This document shows, piece after piece, positions 1 through 6,654 of a stretch of DNA of 19,120 nucleotides. Origin of the DNA: Bacteroidales bacterium (GTDB taxonomy: Bacteria; Bacteroidota; Bacteroidia; Bacteroidales; WCHB1-69); NCBI GenBank assembly GCA_024400715.1, contig JAKSMH010000004.1, positions 1-19,120 of the forward strand, read 5' to 3'. How positions within the stretch are numbered: position 1 is the stretch's first letter; the number at the start of each line of letters is the position of its first letter. The notes beneath the pieces are model-generated. The model did no database searches. It worked only from the letters and a program-made list of their open reading frames with translations, and had not been told where the DNA came from. Position numbers and translations under genes: made by a program.

Positions 1-2
1 TT

Positions 3-56
3 CGCGTTATCAACCTTGATGGAACGGTTAGCGAGGTCAAATTCGTGAAAAGATAA
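3..56 (+). CDS. 3' end of an unidentified gene
   Basis: An open frame enters from the left edge and ends at TAA (54-56), giving about 17 residues (RVINLDGTVSEVKFVKR). The other two forward frames stop within or just after this stretch. The palindrome and terminator that follow at 77-149 fit the end of a transcription unit. The fragment is too short to identify a family. That it is coding is inferred from the frame and the downstream terminator. Confidence 0.5.
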   Translation, partial: RVINLDGTVSEVKFVKR

Positions 57-76
57 TAGAATAATCGTTCAACCCC

Positions 77-104
77 GTGGAGACGGTGTGCACACCGTCT
101 CCAC
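77..104. repeat. 28-nt perfect palindrome (REP-like), copy 1
   Basis: The left arm GTGGAGACGGTGTG is followed directly by its exact reverse complement, with no loop. A second 28-nt palindrome with the same GAGACG core and the same position just upstream of a terminator lies at 2395-2422. A degraded right arm is seen near 3331-3348. The position in intergenic DNA next to terminators and the drifting arms resemble REP-type repeats. Confidence 0.85.
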
Positions 105-116
105 AATATCATATAC

Positions 117-149
117 AATCCCTCTTGCCGCAAACGGGAGGGATTTTTT
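117..149 (+). terminator. Rho-independent terminator, copy 1
   Basis: Arms AATCCCTC (117-124) and GAGGGATT (138-145) form a hairpin followed by a T run. It ends the gene entering from the left. The T run also overlaps the candidate -33 element of the next gene, so the two units are packed closely. Confidence 0.8.
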
Positions 150-179
150 GTTTTTAAATGAAATTTTGTTGTAAATTTG
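147..179 (+). promoter_or_regulatory. Bacteroidota-type promoter for the S46 peptidase
   Basis: TTTG at 147-150 and TAAATTTG at 172-179 are separated by 21 bases. This matches the Bacteroidota consensus (TTTG, 19-21 bases, TAnnTTTG). The -7 box ends 46 bases before the ATG at 226. Confidence 0.65.
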
Positions 180-225
180 CAGCATAAATATCAGAAAACA
201 TTAAAGAACTTAAAATATTGTAGTT

Positions 226-2370
226 ATGAGAAAAAAAATCAACCTCCTTTTCATCGTTTTGATGATGATTTTTATGGGTGCTCGCGCCGATGAAGGTATG
301 TGGCTGCCATACTCCATTAACGGACAAAACTTGGCTGAAATGCAACGCCTTGGCTGCAAACTAACCGCAGATCAGATTTTCAGTTTTAACCAGCCAAGTT
401 TAAAAGACGCCATCGTGCAATTCGGTGGCGGCTGCACCGGCGAGCTCATTTCTCCCGAAGGCCTCTTGTTGACCAATCACCATTGTGGTCTTAGCTATGT
501 GCAATCTCATTCCTCCGTGGAACACGATTATCTTCAAGATGGATTTTGGGCCAGAAGCAAGGACGAAGAACTTCCCAACAAGAGTCTCACCGTTTCATTC
601 CTTAACTATATTGAGGATGTCACGGATGCGGTTTTGAAGGGCTACACCACCAAAATGACAGAAGCTGATCGCGACAAACTCATCAAGGAAAATGGTCAAA
701 AATTGATTAAAGAGCGTAAGGAAGGCCGTACCGTGGAGGTGGAAATTGTTCCTTTCTATCACGGTAATCAATACATATTATTTATGTATGATGTATATAA
801 AGATGTCCGTTTGGTGGCTTGTCCACCTTGGGGTATTGGTAAGTTCGGTGCCGATACCGATAACTGGACTTGGCCGCGTCATAAAGGCGATTTCTGCATT
901 TTCCGCGTTTATACTGCCCCTGATGGTTCGCCAGCGGAATACAGCAAGGACAATGTTCCGATGAAATCCAAACATTACCTGCCGATTTCATTGAAGGGCG
1001 TACAACCAGGTGATTATACAATGATTATGGGTTATCCGGGTTCTACCGACCGCTATTCTACTTCTGGTGCCGTGAAGAATGTTATTGAACAGGAAGGTCC
1101 CGCCATCATCGCTTGCCGCACTACCAAGTTGGAGCAGTATCGTAAGCACATGGATGCCGACCAGGCGGTTTTCATCAAATACGCTTCCAAACAGGCCAGT
1201 GTCAGCAACTATTGGAAATACTATATCGGACAGGTAAAACAACTGCAACGCAACAAGGTGTTTGAAAAACGTACCGAACAAGAACAGGCCTTCCGCCAAT
1301 GGATGAATGAAAACAATGAACGCAAAGCACAGTACGGCAATCTTTTTGACGAAATTGACAAATACTGGGCGCATCAGGAAAAATATACCAAGGCCCTGAT
1401 TTACCATCGCGAAGCCGGTTGGCGCGGCGGTGAAGCCGTTTCCTTTGCCGTTCGCTTTAGACAGCTTAACAATGCCATTGTTACCAAATCTGCTTCCCGA
1501 GGCGATATTGTCGCATACGCCCAAGGAATGAAAGCCGCGGTTAAAGATTATTTCAAAGATTACGATCAGGCCACCGATCTTGATGTGACGATTGCCTTGA
1601 TCAACCTCTTATATAAAGACATCAATCCTGCCCAACTGCCAATCACCATCAAGAAGGTGGGAGACAAGTCAGGCGGTGATTTCACCGACTTTGTCAACAA
1701 AGCTTTTGCCAAGTCCATCTTTGTAGATGAAGCAAAATTGAATGCTTGGTTGGATGCGCCTAAGGCGTTGACCAAAGATCCTATTTTTGCTTTGATGAGT
1801 GAAATCGTTGATAATTATCTGGTGTTGAGTGATGCTTCCGAAGCTGTAGATAACTCTCGGTCCGAAAGACTCTTTATGCAGGGTTTGATGGAAATGCAGA
1901 AGGATCGCAATTTCTATCCGGATGCCAACTTCACGATGCGACTCACCTACGGTAGTGTACAGGATTGCAAGCCTGCCGATGGTGTTACCTATAATTACAT
2001 TACCACTTTGGACGGCGTGATGGCCAAATACAAACCCGGCAATTGGGAATTTGACGTGCCACAGGTCCTTATCAAATTGTGGGAAAGCAAGGATTATGGC
2101 CGCTATGCCAACGAAAATGGAGATTTGGTTGTAAACTTTATCACCACCAATGACATTACGGGCGGCAACTCCGGCAGTCCCGTTATTGATGCCAACGGCA
2201 ACCTTATTGGTTTGGCTTTCGACGGCAACTGGGAAGCGATGAGCGGCGACCTCTCCTTTGAGAACGAAGTGCAGCGCACCATCTGTATGGATATGCGCTA
2301 CCTCCTCTTTATCATTGACAAGATGGCCAATGCCCAGAACCTGATGCGGGAAATTACGATTGTGGAATAA
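226..2370 (+). CDS. dpp7: S46 family dipeptidyl-peptidase, DPP7-like
   Basis: This is a secreted serine exopeptidase that removes dipeptides from the N-termini of oligopeptides in the periplasm, feeding amino acid-fermenting metabolism. Residues 1-21 form a signal peptide (basic start, hydrophobic core, cleavage likely after ARA). The trypsin-like triad is visible: His86 in TNHHCG, Asp222 in RHKGDF, and Ser649 in GGNSGSP. The length of 714 residues is normal for S46. Eighteen residues after the catalytic serine lies Gly667 (FDGNW). In the family, Gly at this site marks DPP7 (hydrophobic or broad P1) and Arg marks DPP11 (Asp/Glu P1), so DPP7-type specificity is inferred. It stands alone, with its own promoter upstream and terminator downstream. 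The large antisense frame at 1669-2391 is a shadow. Confidence 0.93.
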   Translation: MRKKINLLFIVLMMIFMGARADEGMWLPYSINGQNLAEMQRLGCKLTADQIFSFNQPSLKDAIVQFGGGCTGELISPEGLLLTNHHCGLSYVQSHSSVEHDYLQDGFWARSKDEELPNKSLTVSFLNYIEDVTDAVLKGYTTKMTEADRDKLIKENGQKLIKERKEGRTVEVEIVPFYHGNQYILFMYDVYKDVRLVACPPWGIGKFGADTDNWTWPRHKGDFCIFRVYTAPDGSPAEYSKDNVPMKSKHYLPISLKGVQPGDYTMIMGYPGSTDRYSTSGAVKNVIEQEGPAIIACRTTKLEQYRKHMDADQAVFIKYASKQASVSNYWKYYIGQVKQLQRNKVFEKRTEQEQAFRQWMNENNERKAQYGNLFDEIDKYWAHQEKYTKALIYHREAGWRGGEAVSFAVRFRQLNNAIVTKSASRGDIVAYAQGMKAAVKDYFKDYDQATDLDVTIALINLLYKDINPAQLPITIKKVGDKSGGDFTDFVNKAFAKSIFVDEAKLNAWLDAPKALTKDPIFALMSEIVDNYLVLSDASEAVDNSRSERLFMQGLMEMQKDRNFYPDANFTMRLTYGSVQDCKPADGVTYNYITTLDGVMAKYKPGNWEFDVPQVLIKLWESKDYGRYANENGDLVVNFITTNDITGGNSGSPVIDANGNLIGLAFDGNWEAMSGDLSFENEVQRTICMDMRYLLFIIDKMANAQNLMREITIVE

Positions 2371-2394
2371 TTGATTATATACGAATGACACACT

Positions 2395-2422
2395 GTAGAG
2401 ACGTGGCGTGCCGCGTCTCTAC
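2395..2422. repeat. 28-nt palindrome (REP-like), copy 2
   Basis: Arms GTAGAGACGTGGC and GCCGCGTCTCTAC surround a 2-nt centre and pair fully except for one T·G wobble. Length and core match the copy at 77-104. It lies 24 bases after the peptidase stop and just before a terminator. Confidence 0.85.
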
Positions 2423-2471
2423 AATATTATAACAGAATCCCTCCCGCTACAACAATGGGAGGGATTTTTTT
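2421..2471 (+). repeat. 51-bp direct repeat, left copy (contains terminator)
   Basis: By eye this stretch is identical to 3347-3397. It holds an AT-rich lead, a perfect 10-bp hairpin (AATCCCTCCC at 2436-2445 with GGGAGGGATT at 2457-2466) and a T run. It overlaps the last two bases of the palindrome at 2395-2422. The two copies bracket the toxin-like module. Confidence 0.9.
2436..2471 (+). terminator. Rho-independent terminator of the S46 peptidase
   Basis: A 10-bp perfect stem with an 11-base loop is followed by a run of T. It lies downstream of the peptidase and upstream of the toxin-like pair. Confidence 0.88.
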
Positions 2472-2518
2472 GTGAAAAATTTTTGTATTTTTGCTGTTCA
2501 ATTTTAATGAATCTAACA

Positions 2519-2710
2519 ATGTCAAAAGAAGAAGTTCGATCTTATCGACTCAATTCTATGGAGGAACCAACGGATGAAATGTTGGAATATGTGATGCTCC
2601 AAGTGCGTGATGCTGCGATAATTGCCACGCAAAATGCCAAGGAAGAATTGCAGAGAAGATTTGCAGAAATGTGTTCAAATATATCACGAAGAAAAAAATG
2701 TAAGGCATGA
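2519..2710 (+). CDS. Small protein upstream of Zeta-like kinase; putative antitoxin
   Basis: This encodes 63 residues, charged and probably helical, with no recognised domain. The start at 2519 (MSKEEVRSY...) is preferred. The frame is open back to 2408, but that longer version would run through the palindrome and terminator and give an unlikely N-terminus. An in-frame ATG at 2507 would add four residues. Its TGA (2708-2710) overlaps the next ATG (2707) as ATGA, which implies translational coupling. A possible -7 box (TATTTTTG, 2486-2493) lies upstream. The antitoxin role is inferred only from size, order and coupling. A non-toxin role, for example as an accessory subunit, is possible. Confidence 0.6.
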   Translation: MSKEEVRSYRLNSMEEPTDEMLEYVMLQVRDAAIIATQNAKEELQRRFAEMCSNISRRKKCKA

Positions 2711-3309
2711 ACGATGTAAAACGTCCTACGCTGTGTGTAGTTGCAGGTCCCAATGGTTCTGGGAAAACTTCTACTACGGTTCAACTTCTTGCAAACGAGT
2801 GGACCGAAGACAGTTTGTATATAAATCCTGATAATATTGCCATGCAGAAATTCGGTGATTGGAATTCCTCCAAAGCGGTGATGGAAGCTGCTCAATACGC
2901 TACAGAATTAAGATATAAATGTTTATCTGAAAGAAGAGATTTTGTGTTTGAAACGGTGTTTTCATCAGATGAAAAACTCGATTTTTTGAAGAATGCACAT
3001 CAGAAAGGTTTTTTTATCCGTTTCTTTTTTGTCTGTACAAATTCACCCGAAATAAACATTATGCGTATTGCAAAGCGTTATCTCAACGGGGGGCATGAAG
3101 TGCCGATATCCAAGGTGTTTTCAAGATATTACAAATCCATTGAAAATGCATGTTTGGCCATAGAATTTGTTGACAGAGCATACATTTATGATAATTCGAT
3201 TGAGAATCAAACACCGCAATTATTGTATCGTACTATAAATGGGAAAGTTGTCAAAAGATATGTGAATACACTTCCAGAATGGGCCGAGCAACTTATTAAC
3301 CCTATGTAA
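2707..3309 (+). CDS. Zeta toxin-like P-loop kinase
   Basis: This 200-residue protein is a P-loop NTPase of the Zeta toxin/COG4185 type. Visible motifs are Walker A GPNGSGKT (14-21), INPDN (39-43), FET (81-83), and the RYLNGGHEVP segment (124-133) followed by Arg/Lys-rich SRYYKS, typical of this family's phosphate-binding region. Zeta and PezT toxins phosphorylate UDP-N-acetylglucosamine and so block cell-wall synthesis, but many chromosomal COG4185 members have no tested substrate. It overlaps the upstream small gene by ATGA. A terminator lies 50 bases downstream. The family call is firm; toxin activity is an inference. Confidence 0.85.
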   Translation: MNDVKRPTLCVVAGPNGSGKTSTTVQLLANEWTEDSLYINPDNIAMQKFGDWNSSKAVMEAAQYATELRYKCLSERRDFVFETVFSSDEKLDFLKNAHQKGFFIRFFFVCTNSPEINIMRIAKRYLNGGHEVPISKVFSRYYKSIENACLAIEFVDRAYIYDNSIENQTPQLLYRTINGKVVKRYVNTLPEWAEQLINPM

Positions 3310-3346
3310 CTCATACTTTCATATAAATGCACGACCGTACATCTCC

Positions 3347-3397
3347 ACAATATTATAACAGAATCCCTCCCGCTACAACAATGGGAGGGATTTTTTT
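3347..3397 (+). repeat. 51-bp direct repeat, right copy (contains terminator)
   Basis: Identical by eye to 2421-2471. Upstream, only a degraded right palindrome arm remains (TCTCCAC at 3342-3348); the left arm is missing. The toxin-like pair lies exactly between the two copies. Confidence 0.9.
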
Positions 3398-3398
3398 T
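3362..3398 (+). terminator. Rho-independent terminator of the toxin-like pair
   Basis: A perfect 10-bp stem (3362-3371 with 3383-3392) is followed by eight T in total (3391-3398). Confidence 0.88.
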
Positions 3399-3489
3399 GG
3401 AAAATTCAGTTTTTAAATATTCTGATTCATAAAGAGTAAAGAAGTAGCTGGCGGAGGAAAGATGAGGTATAAAGTTCAAAAATTTTATG

Positions 3490-3497
3490 TATCTTTG
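3490..3497 (+). promoter_or_regulatory. -7 box for the TM1266-hydG unit
   Basis: TATCTTTG matches the Bacteroidota TAnnTTTG box. No clear TTTG is seen 19-21 bases upstream. The implied leader of about 85 bases contains a small inverted repeat (TCTCA/TGAGA, roughly 3501-3517) and a second possible pairing with AAAATGAG near 3540. The rest of 3399-3587 shows no gene. Confidence 0.45.
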
Positions 3498-3587
3498 CAT
3501 TCTCATTTCATCTGAGAAAAGGATTTATTCTTTTCAAAGAAAATGAGTTGAAAAATTTTATAAATATCTAATCTAAAGGAAATTCCA

Positions 3588-3890
3588 ATGGAAAAGAGAA
3601 TCGGGAGTATCAGCATACTCATATCCAATCGTGCCATCGTTCCGCAGGTTAACCTGCTTCTTTCCGAATTTGCCGACCTCATTTTGGCACGGCAGGGTTT
3701 GCCTATGCGCGAACACGGACTTCATTTCATTTCCCTCATTATCGAAGGAACGACTGAGCAAATCAGTGCCTTGACGGGCAAATTGGGTCGTTTGGCCGAT
3801 GTGGAAGCCAAGTCGATGGTGGCCAAGAAAACGATTCGCTCGGCTTCGGTCCCGCGTATTATCAGTATAGATTCAAATATTAATCATTAA
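3588..3890 (+). CDS. TM1266-type iron-only hydrogenase system putative regulator
   Basis: This 100-residue protein resembles the TM1266 family, small proteins with an ACT/NikR-C-like fold that are encoded beside [FeFe]-hydrogenase maturation genes. The N-terminus (RIGSISILISNR) and the central segment (GLPMREHGLHFISLIIEG) fit the family. It has no DNA-binding domain of its own, so the regulator label comes from family naming and context. It lies 12 bases upstream of hydG, very likely in one transcript. The effector is unknown. Confidence 0.82.
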   Translation: MEKRIGSISILISNRAIVPQVNLLLSEFADLILARQGLPMREHGLHFISLIIEGTTEQISALTGKLGRLADVEAKSMVAKKTIRSASVPRIISIDSNINH

Positions 3891-3902
3891 ATTATATAAA
3901 TC

Positions 3903-5357
3903 ATGAAATTTAATCCTGAAAAATGTCGTATTCCAGATGAAATCGGAAAACCGTTCATTGACCCAGAAGAAATCTGGGATTACATCAACAACACGAAAAG
4001 CACACCGGAACGCGTCCGAGCCCTGATTCAGAAATCATTGGACAAGCAGCGTTTGACGATGGAAGAAACCGCCGTTCTCATCAACACGACCGATCCCGAA
4101 TTGGTTGAGGAAATCAAGGAAGGTGCCCGCGAGTTGAAACGTCGTATTTATGGAAATCGTATCGTGCTTTTTGCTCCTCTTTATGTGGGAAATTACTGCG
4201 TGAACAACTGCAAGTATTGCGGTTTTCGTTCGTCTAATCACGAGCAGGTGCGTACCACCCTTACCGATGAGGAGTTCGTACACAATATCGAGGCTTTGGA
4301 AGAAGACGGTCAAAAGCGTTTGATTTTGGTGTATGGCGAATCTCCCAAATATTCACCCGAATTTATTGCCCACACCACTCGTCTGGCTTACTCGGTTCAC
4401 AAGGGTAACGGTTCCATTCGTCGTGTCAATATCAATGCCGCTCCTTTGGATGTGGAAGGTTTTCGCACGGTGAAAGAGGCCGGTATCGGCACATACCAGA
4501 TTTTCCAGGAAACTTATCATCCCGAAGCCTATACCTGGTATCATCCGGCCAACACCATCAAGGGAAATTATGAGTGGCGATTGACGTCTATGGACCGTGC
4601 CCAGCAGGCCGGCATCGACGATAATGGTCTCGGCATTTTGTTCGGTCTTTACGATTGGCGTTTTGAAGTGTTGGCGATGATTCGTCATACCAATCACTTG
4701 GAGGCTTGTTTCAATGTCGGTCCTCACACGATTTCGTTCCCGCGTATCAAGGATGCTTCGGGCTTGAATATCGACACCAAGTATTTTGTCGATGATGAAA
4801 CTTTTGAAAAGATTATTGCCATTTTCCGTTTGGCGGTGCCTTATACGGGTATGATTTTGACGGCTCGCGAAACCGCCGAATTTCGTGCCAAGGCCATCCA
4901 ATATGGAATTTCTCAAATCGATGGTGGTACCAATTTGCAGATTGGTGACTATAAATATCATCACGAAGAGGAAGAAAAAAACAGCGATAAAGTTGAAAAC
5001 CAAAACCTGCACCGCGAACAATTCAAGATTGGCGATGACCGTAATTTGGGCGAAATCATCGAGGAATTATTAGACGAAAACTATATCCCGAGTTTCTGTA
5101 CGGCTTGCTATCGTTTGGGACGTACGGGCGAGCATTTTATGGAATTCAGCGTGCCCGGCTTCATCAAGCGCTATTGTACGCCCAACGCCATTCTGACACT
5201 TAGTGAATACTTGGTTGATTATGCCACACCAGAAGTTGCCGCCAAGGGTTGGAAAGTGATTGAGAACAATATCGTCAATGTGGATGAAAAGTTCCGTGAA
5301 GAATTGCTGAAACGTATCGAACGCATTAAAAACGGTGAAAGAGACTTGTATTTCTAA
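3903..5357 (+). CDS. hydG: [FeFe] hydrogenase H-cluster radical SAM maturase HydG
   Basis: HydG is a radical SAM tyrosine lyase. It cleaves tyrosine to p-cresol and dehydroglycine, then makes CO and cyanide for the diiron centre of [FeFe] hydrogenase. The radical SAM cluster motif CX3CX2C is present (Cys99, Cys103, Cys106). The C-terminal motif CX2CX22C (Cys399, Cys402, Cys425), which binds the auxiliary cluster and labile iron, separates HydG from the tyrosine lyase ThiH. The length of 484 residues is normal. It follows the TM1266-type gene directly. The partner maturases HydE and HydF and the hydrogenase HydA are not in this window, so they must lie elsewhere if the system works. Codon use matches the core genes here (nearly all Arg codons are CGN). 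Confidence 0.96.
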   Translation: MKFNPEKCRIPDEIGKPFIDPEEIWDYINNTKSTPERVRALIQKSLDKQRLTMEETAVLINTTDPELVEEIKEGARELKRRIYGNRIVLFAPLYVGNYCVNNCKYCGFRSSNHEQVRTTLTDEEFVHNIEALEEDGQKRLILVYGESPKYSPEFIAHTTRLAYSVHKGNGSIRRVNINAAPLDVEGFRTVKEAGIGTYQIFQETYHPEAYTWYHPANTIKGNYEWRLTSMDRAQQAGIDDNGLGILFGLYDWRFEVLAMIRHTNHLEACFNVGPHTISFPRIKDASGLNIDTKYFVDDETFEKIIAIFRLAVPYTGMILTARETAEFRAKAIQYGISQIDGGTNLQIGDYKYHHEEEEKNSDKVENQNLHREQFKIGDDRNLGEIIEELLDENYIPSFCTACYRLGRTGEHFMEFSVPGFIKRYCTPNAILTLSEYLVDYATPEVAAKGWKVIENNIVNVDEKFREELLKRIERIKNGERDLYF

Positions 5358-5494
5358 TCGAAATCAGGCTTAATGGTTATTTTTTCTCATAACTTGGCGA
5401 CAATATTGCAAATTATCCGTAATGTCTCTGTTCTTTTCTGATACAATTAGTATTTGACTCTGGAAAGTAATAGTTTCTTATATCGTTTTTTTTG

Positions 5495-5502
5495 TAATTT
5501 TG
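5495..5502 (+). promoter_or_regulatory. -7 box upstream of the six-gene block
   Basis: TAATTTTG fits the Bacteroidota -7 consensus and is the best candidate in the 224-base gap after hydG. The -33 element is unclear. Transcription would begin near 5508, giving a leader of about 75 bases before the ATG at 5582. All six downstream genes could be read from it. I see no convincing terminator in 5358-5494. Confidence 0.5.
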
Positions 5503-5581
5503 CATCGTCAAGTTATGATTCGTAAAAAAATTTGATATTAAAGGTATCTCATTCTTTTGAGGTTTTAAACACTTACAAGTT

Positions 5582-6652
5582 ATGATTACGCAAAATATGT
5601 CCGAACGTATCACTTCATTGCGTTGGTTGTGTATCATTCTTGTGGTGTTGCAGCATTCTGTACAATGGCCTTATTTCCAGTCATCTATGGCTGATTTTTG
5701 TTTTGAGCCAGTGTTTGGGTGGATATATATGGTGGTTGAGGATGGACTGGGCATTGGAATAGTGCCAGTCTTTTTCATAATGTCGGGCTATCTGTATTTT
5801 GAAAAGCCTCGCAAATATAGGGATACTATCGTGAAAAAGAGCAGGGGACTTCTGCTTCCCATAATACTATGGACAGCTATTGTCTGTATAGAATATCTGG
5901 TGCTGAAACGGTGGACAGGAGAGATTGATAGATTCGCTTTTCTGAACAGTTCTTCTCCATTGGAGTGGTTCAAAGGAATAATCGGAGACTACTCCAATAT
6001 GATGCATGGCGGAATAGGCGTTCCTGTGTTATACCAATTTTGGTTCATACGAGACCTGTTTATATTGTCGCTTCTGTCACCAGTGATAAACTGGTTACTG
6101 CAAAAGATTCCGTGGATATATATGACAGTTTGTTTGGCCTTGATGTTTTTCTTGATTTCTCCGGCTGTTGCGCCCCATGCCCTGTTCTTTTATTCGCTCG
6201 GCGGGCTCTGTGCAATCAGAGAATGGAATTTCTTCGATATTGCAGACAAATATGTACCTTGGCCATTGGTAATCATAGGTGCCGTAGCAGCCGTCATATT
6301 TGTTCATACAGAAGGAATATATTGCGGTATTACAACTCATTTTCTTGCTCACATGCCAACATTTTTCCTCTTGCTGAAGCTGTCGAAATTTCTCATTGCC
6401 AATAAGAAAGTATATGAATTCACCAGGAAGATGGCACCTCAGTCCATGTTTCTTTACGGAGCCCATACCTATATGCTGATAAACGTCATTGGCATGATGC
6501 TGGTAAGTATCATTGACGTAACCAGCACATTGGGCATAATTGTCTTTTTTTTGCTGCTTTTTTTCGTGGATGTGTGTATTTGTACAGCGGCGGGAATTGC
6601 GGTACGGAAATATTTGCCTAAAACATTCAGTTTGCTAAGTGGAGGACGTTAG
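5582..6652 (+). CDS. Acyltransferase-3 family membrane protein
   Basis: This 356-residue integral membrane protein of the acyltransferase-3 family probably transfers an acyl (often acetyl) group to a sugar or other hydroxyl at the inner membrane. The N-terminal signature is present: Arg14 in SLRWLCIILVVLQH with His25, followed by FFIMSGYLYF and a basic loop. About ten hydrophobic segments follow, as expected. Starts at Met1 or Met6 (MSERITSLRW) are both possible. Its TAG is 2 bases before the next ATG, and a GGAGG Shine-Dalgarno for the next gene (6641-6645) lies inside its 3' end. AGA/AGG and ATA codons are frequent, unlike hydG just upstream. The acceptor molecule is unknown; context suggests the product of this block. 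Confidence 0.85.
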   Translation: MITQNMSERITSLRWLCIILVVLQHSVQWPYFQSSMADFCFEPVFGWIYMVVEDGLGIGIVPVFFIMSGYLYFEKPRKYRDTIVKKSRGLLLPIILWTAIVCIEYLVLKRWTGEIDRFAFLNSSSPLEWFKGIIGDYSNMMHGGIGVPVLYQFWFIRDLFILSLLSPVINWLLQKIPWIYMTVCLALMFFLISPAVAPHALFFYSLGGLCAIREWNFFDIADKYVPWPLVIIGAVAAVIFVHTEGIYCGITTHFLAHMPTFFLLLKLSKFLIANKKVYEFTRKMAPQSMFLYGAHTYMLINVIGMMLVSIIDVTSTLGIIVFFLLLFFVDVCICTAAGIAVRKYLPKTFSLLSGGR

Positions 6653-6654
6653 AT

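Noticed and set aside
1669..2391. 240-residue antisense open frame across the S46 gene
   Set aside because: It is a shadow of a gene with complete catalytic motifs, shows no family features, and runs into the intergenic repeat region.
2408..2518. Longer start for the small protein upstream of the Zeta-like kinase
   Set aside because: It would translate the palindrome and terminator; the predicted N-terminus is unlike coding sequence and a later ATG fits better.
4353..5021. 222-residue antisense open frame in hydG
   Set aside because: The opposite strand is a well-conserved hydG with all cluster motifs; the antisense translation resembles no family.
3903..5357. ThiH (thiamine tyrosine lyase) instead of HydG
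   Set aside because: The C-terminal CX2CX22C motif and the TM1266-type neighbour are HydG features; there are no thi genes nearby.
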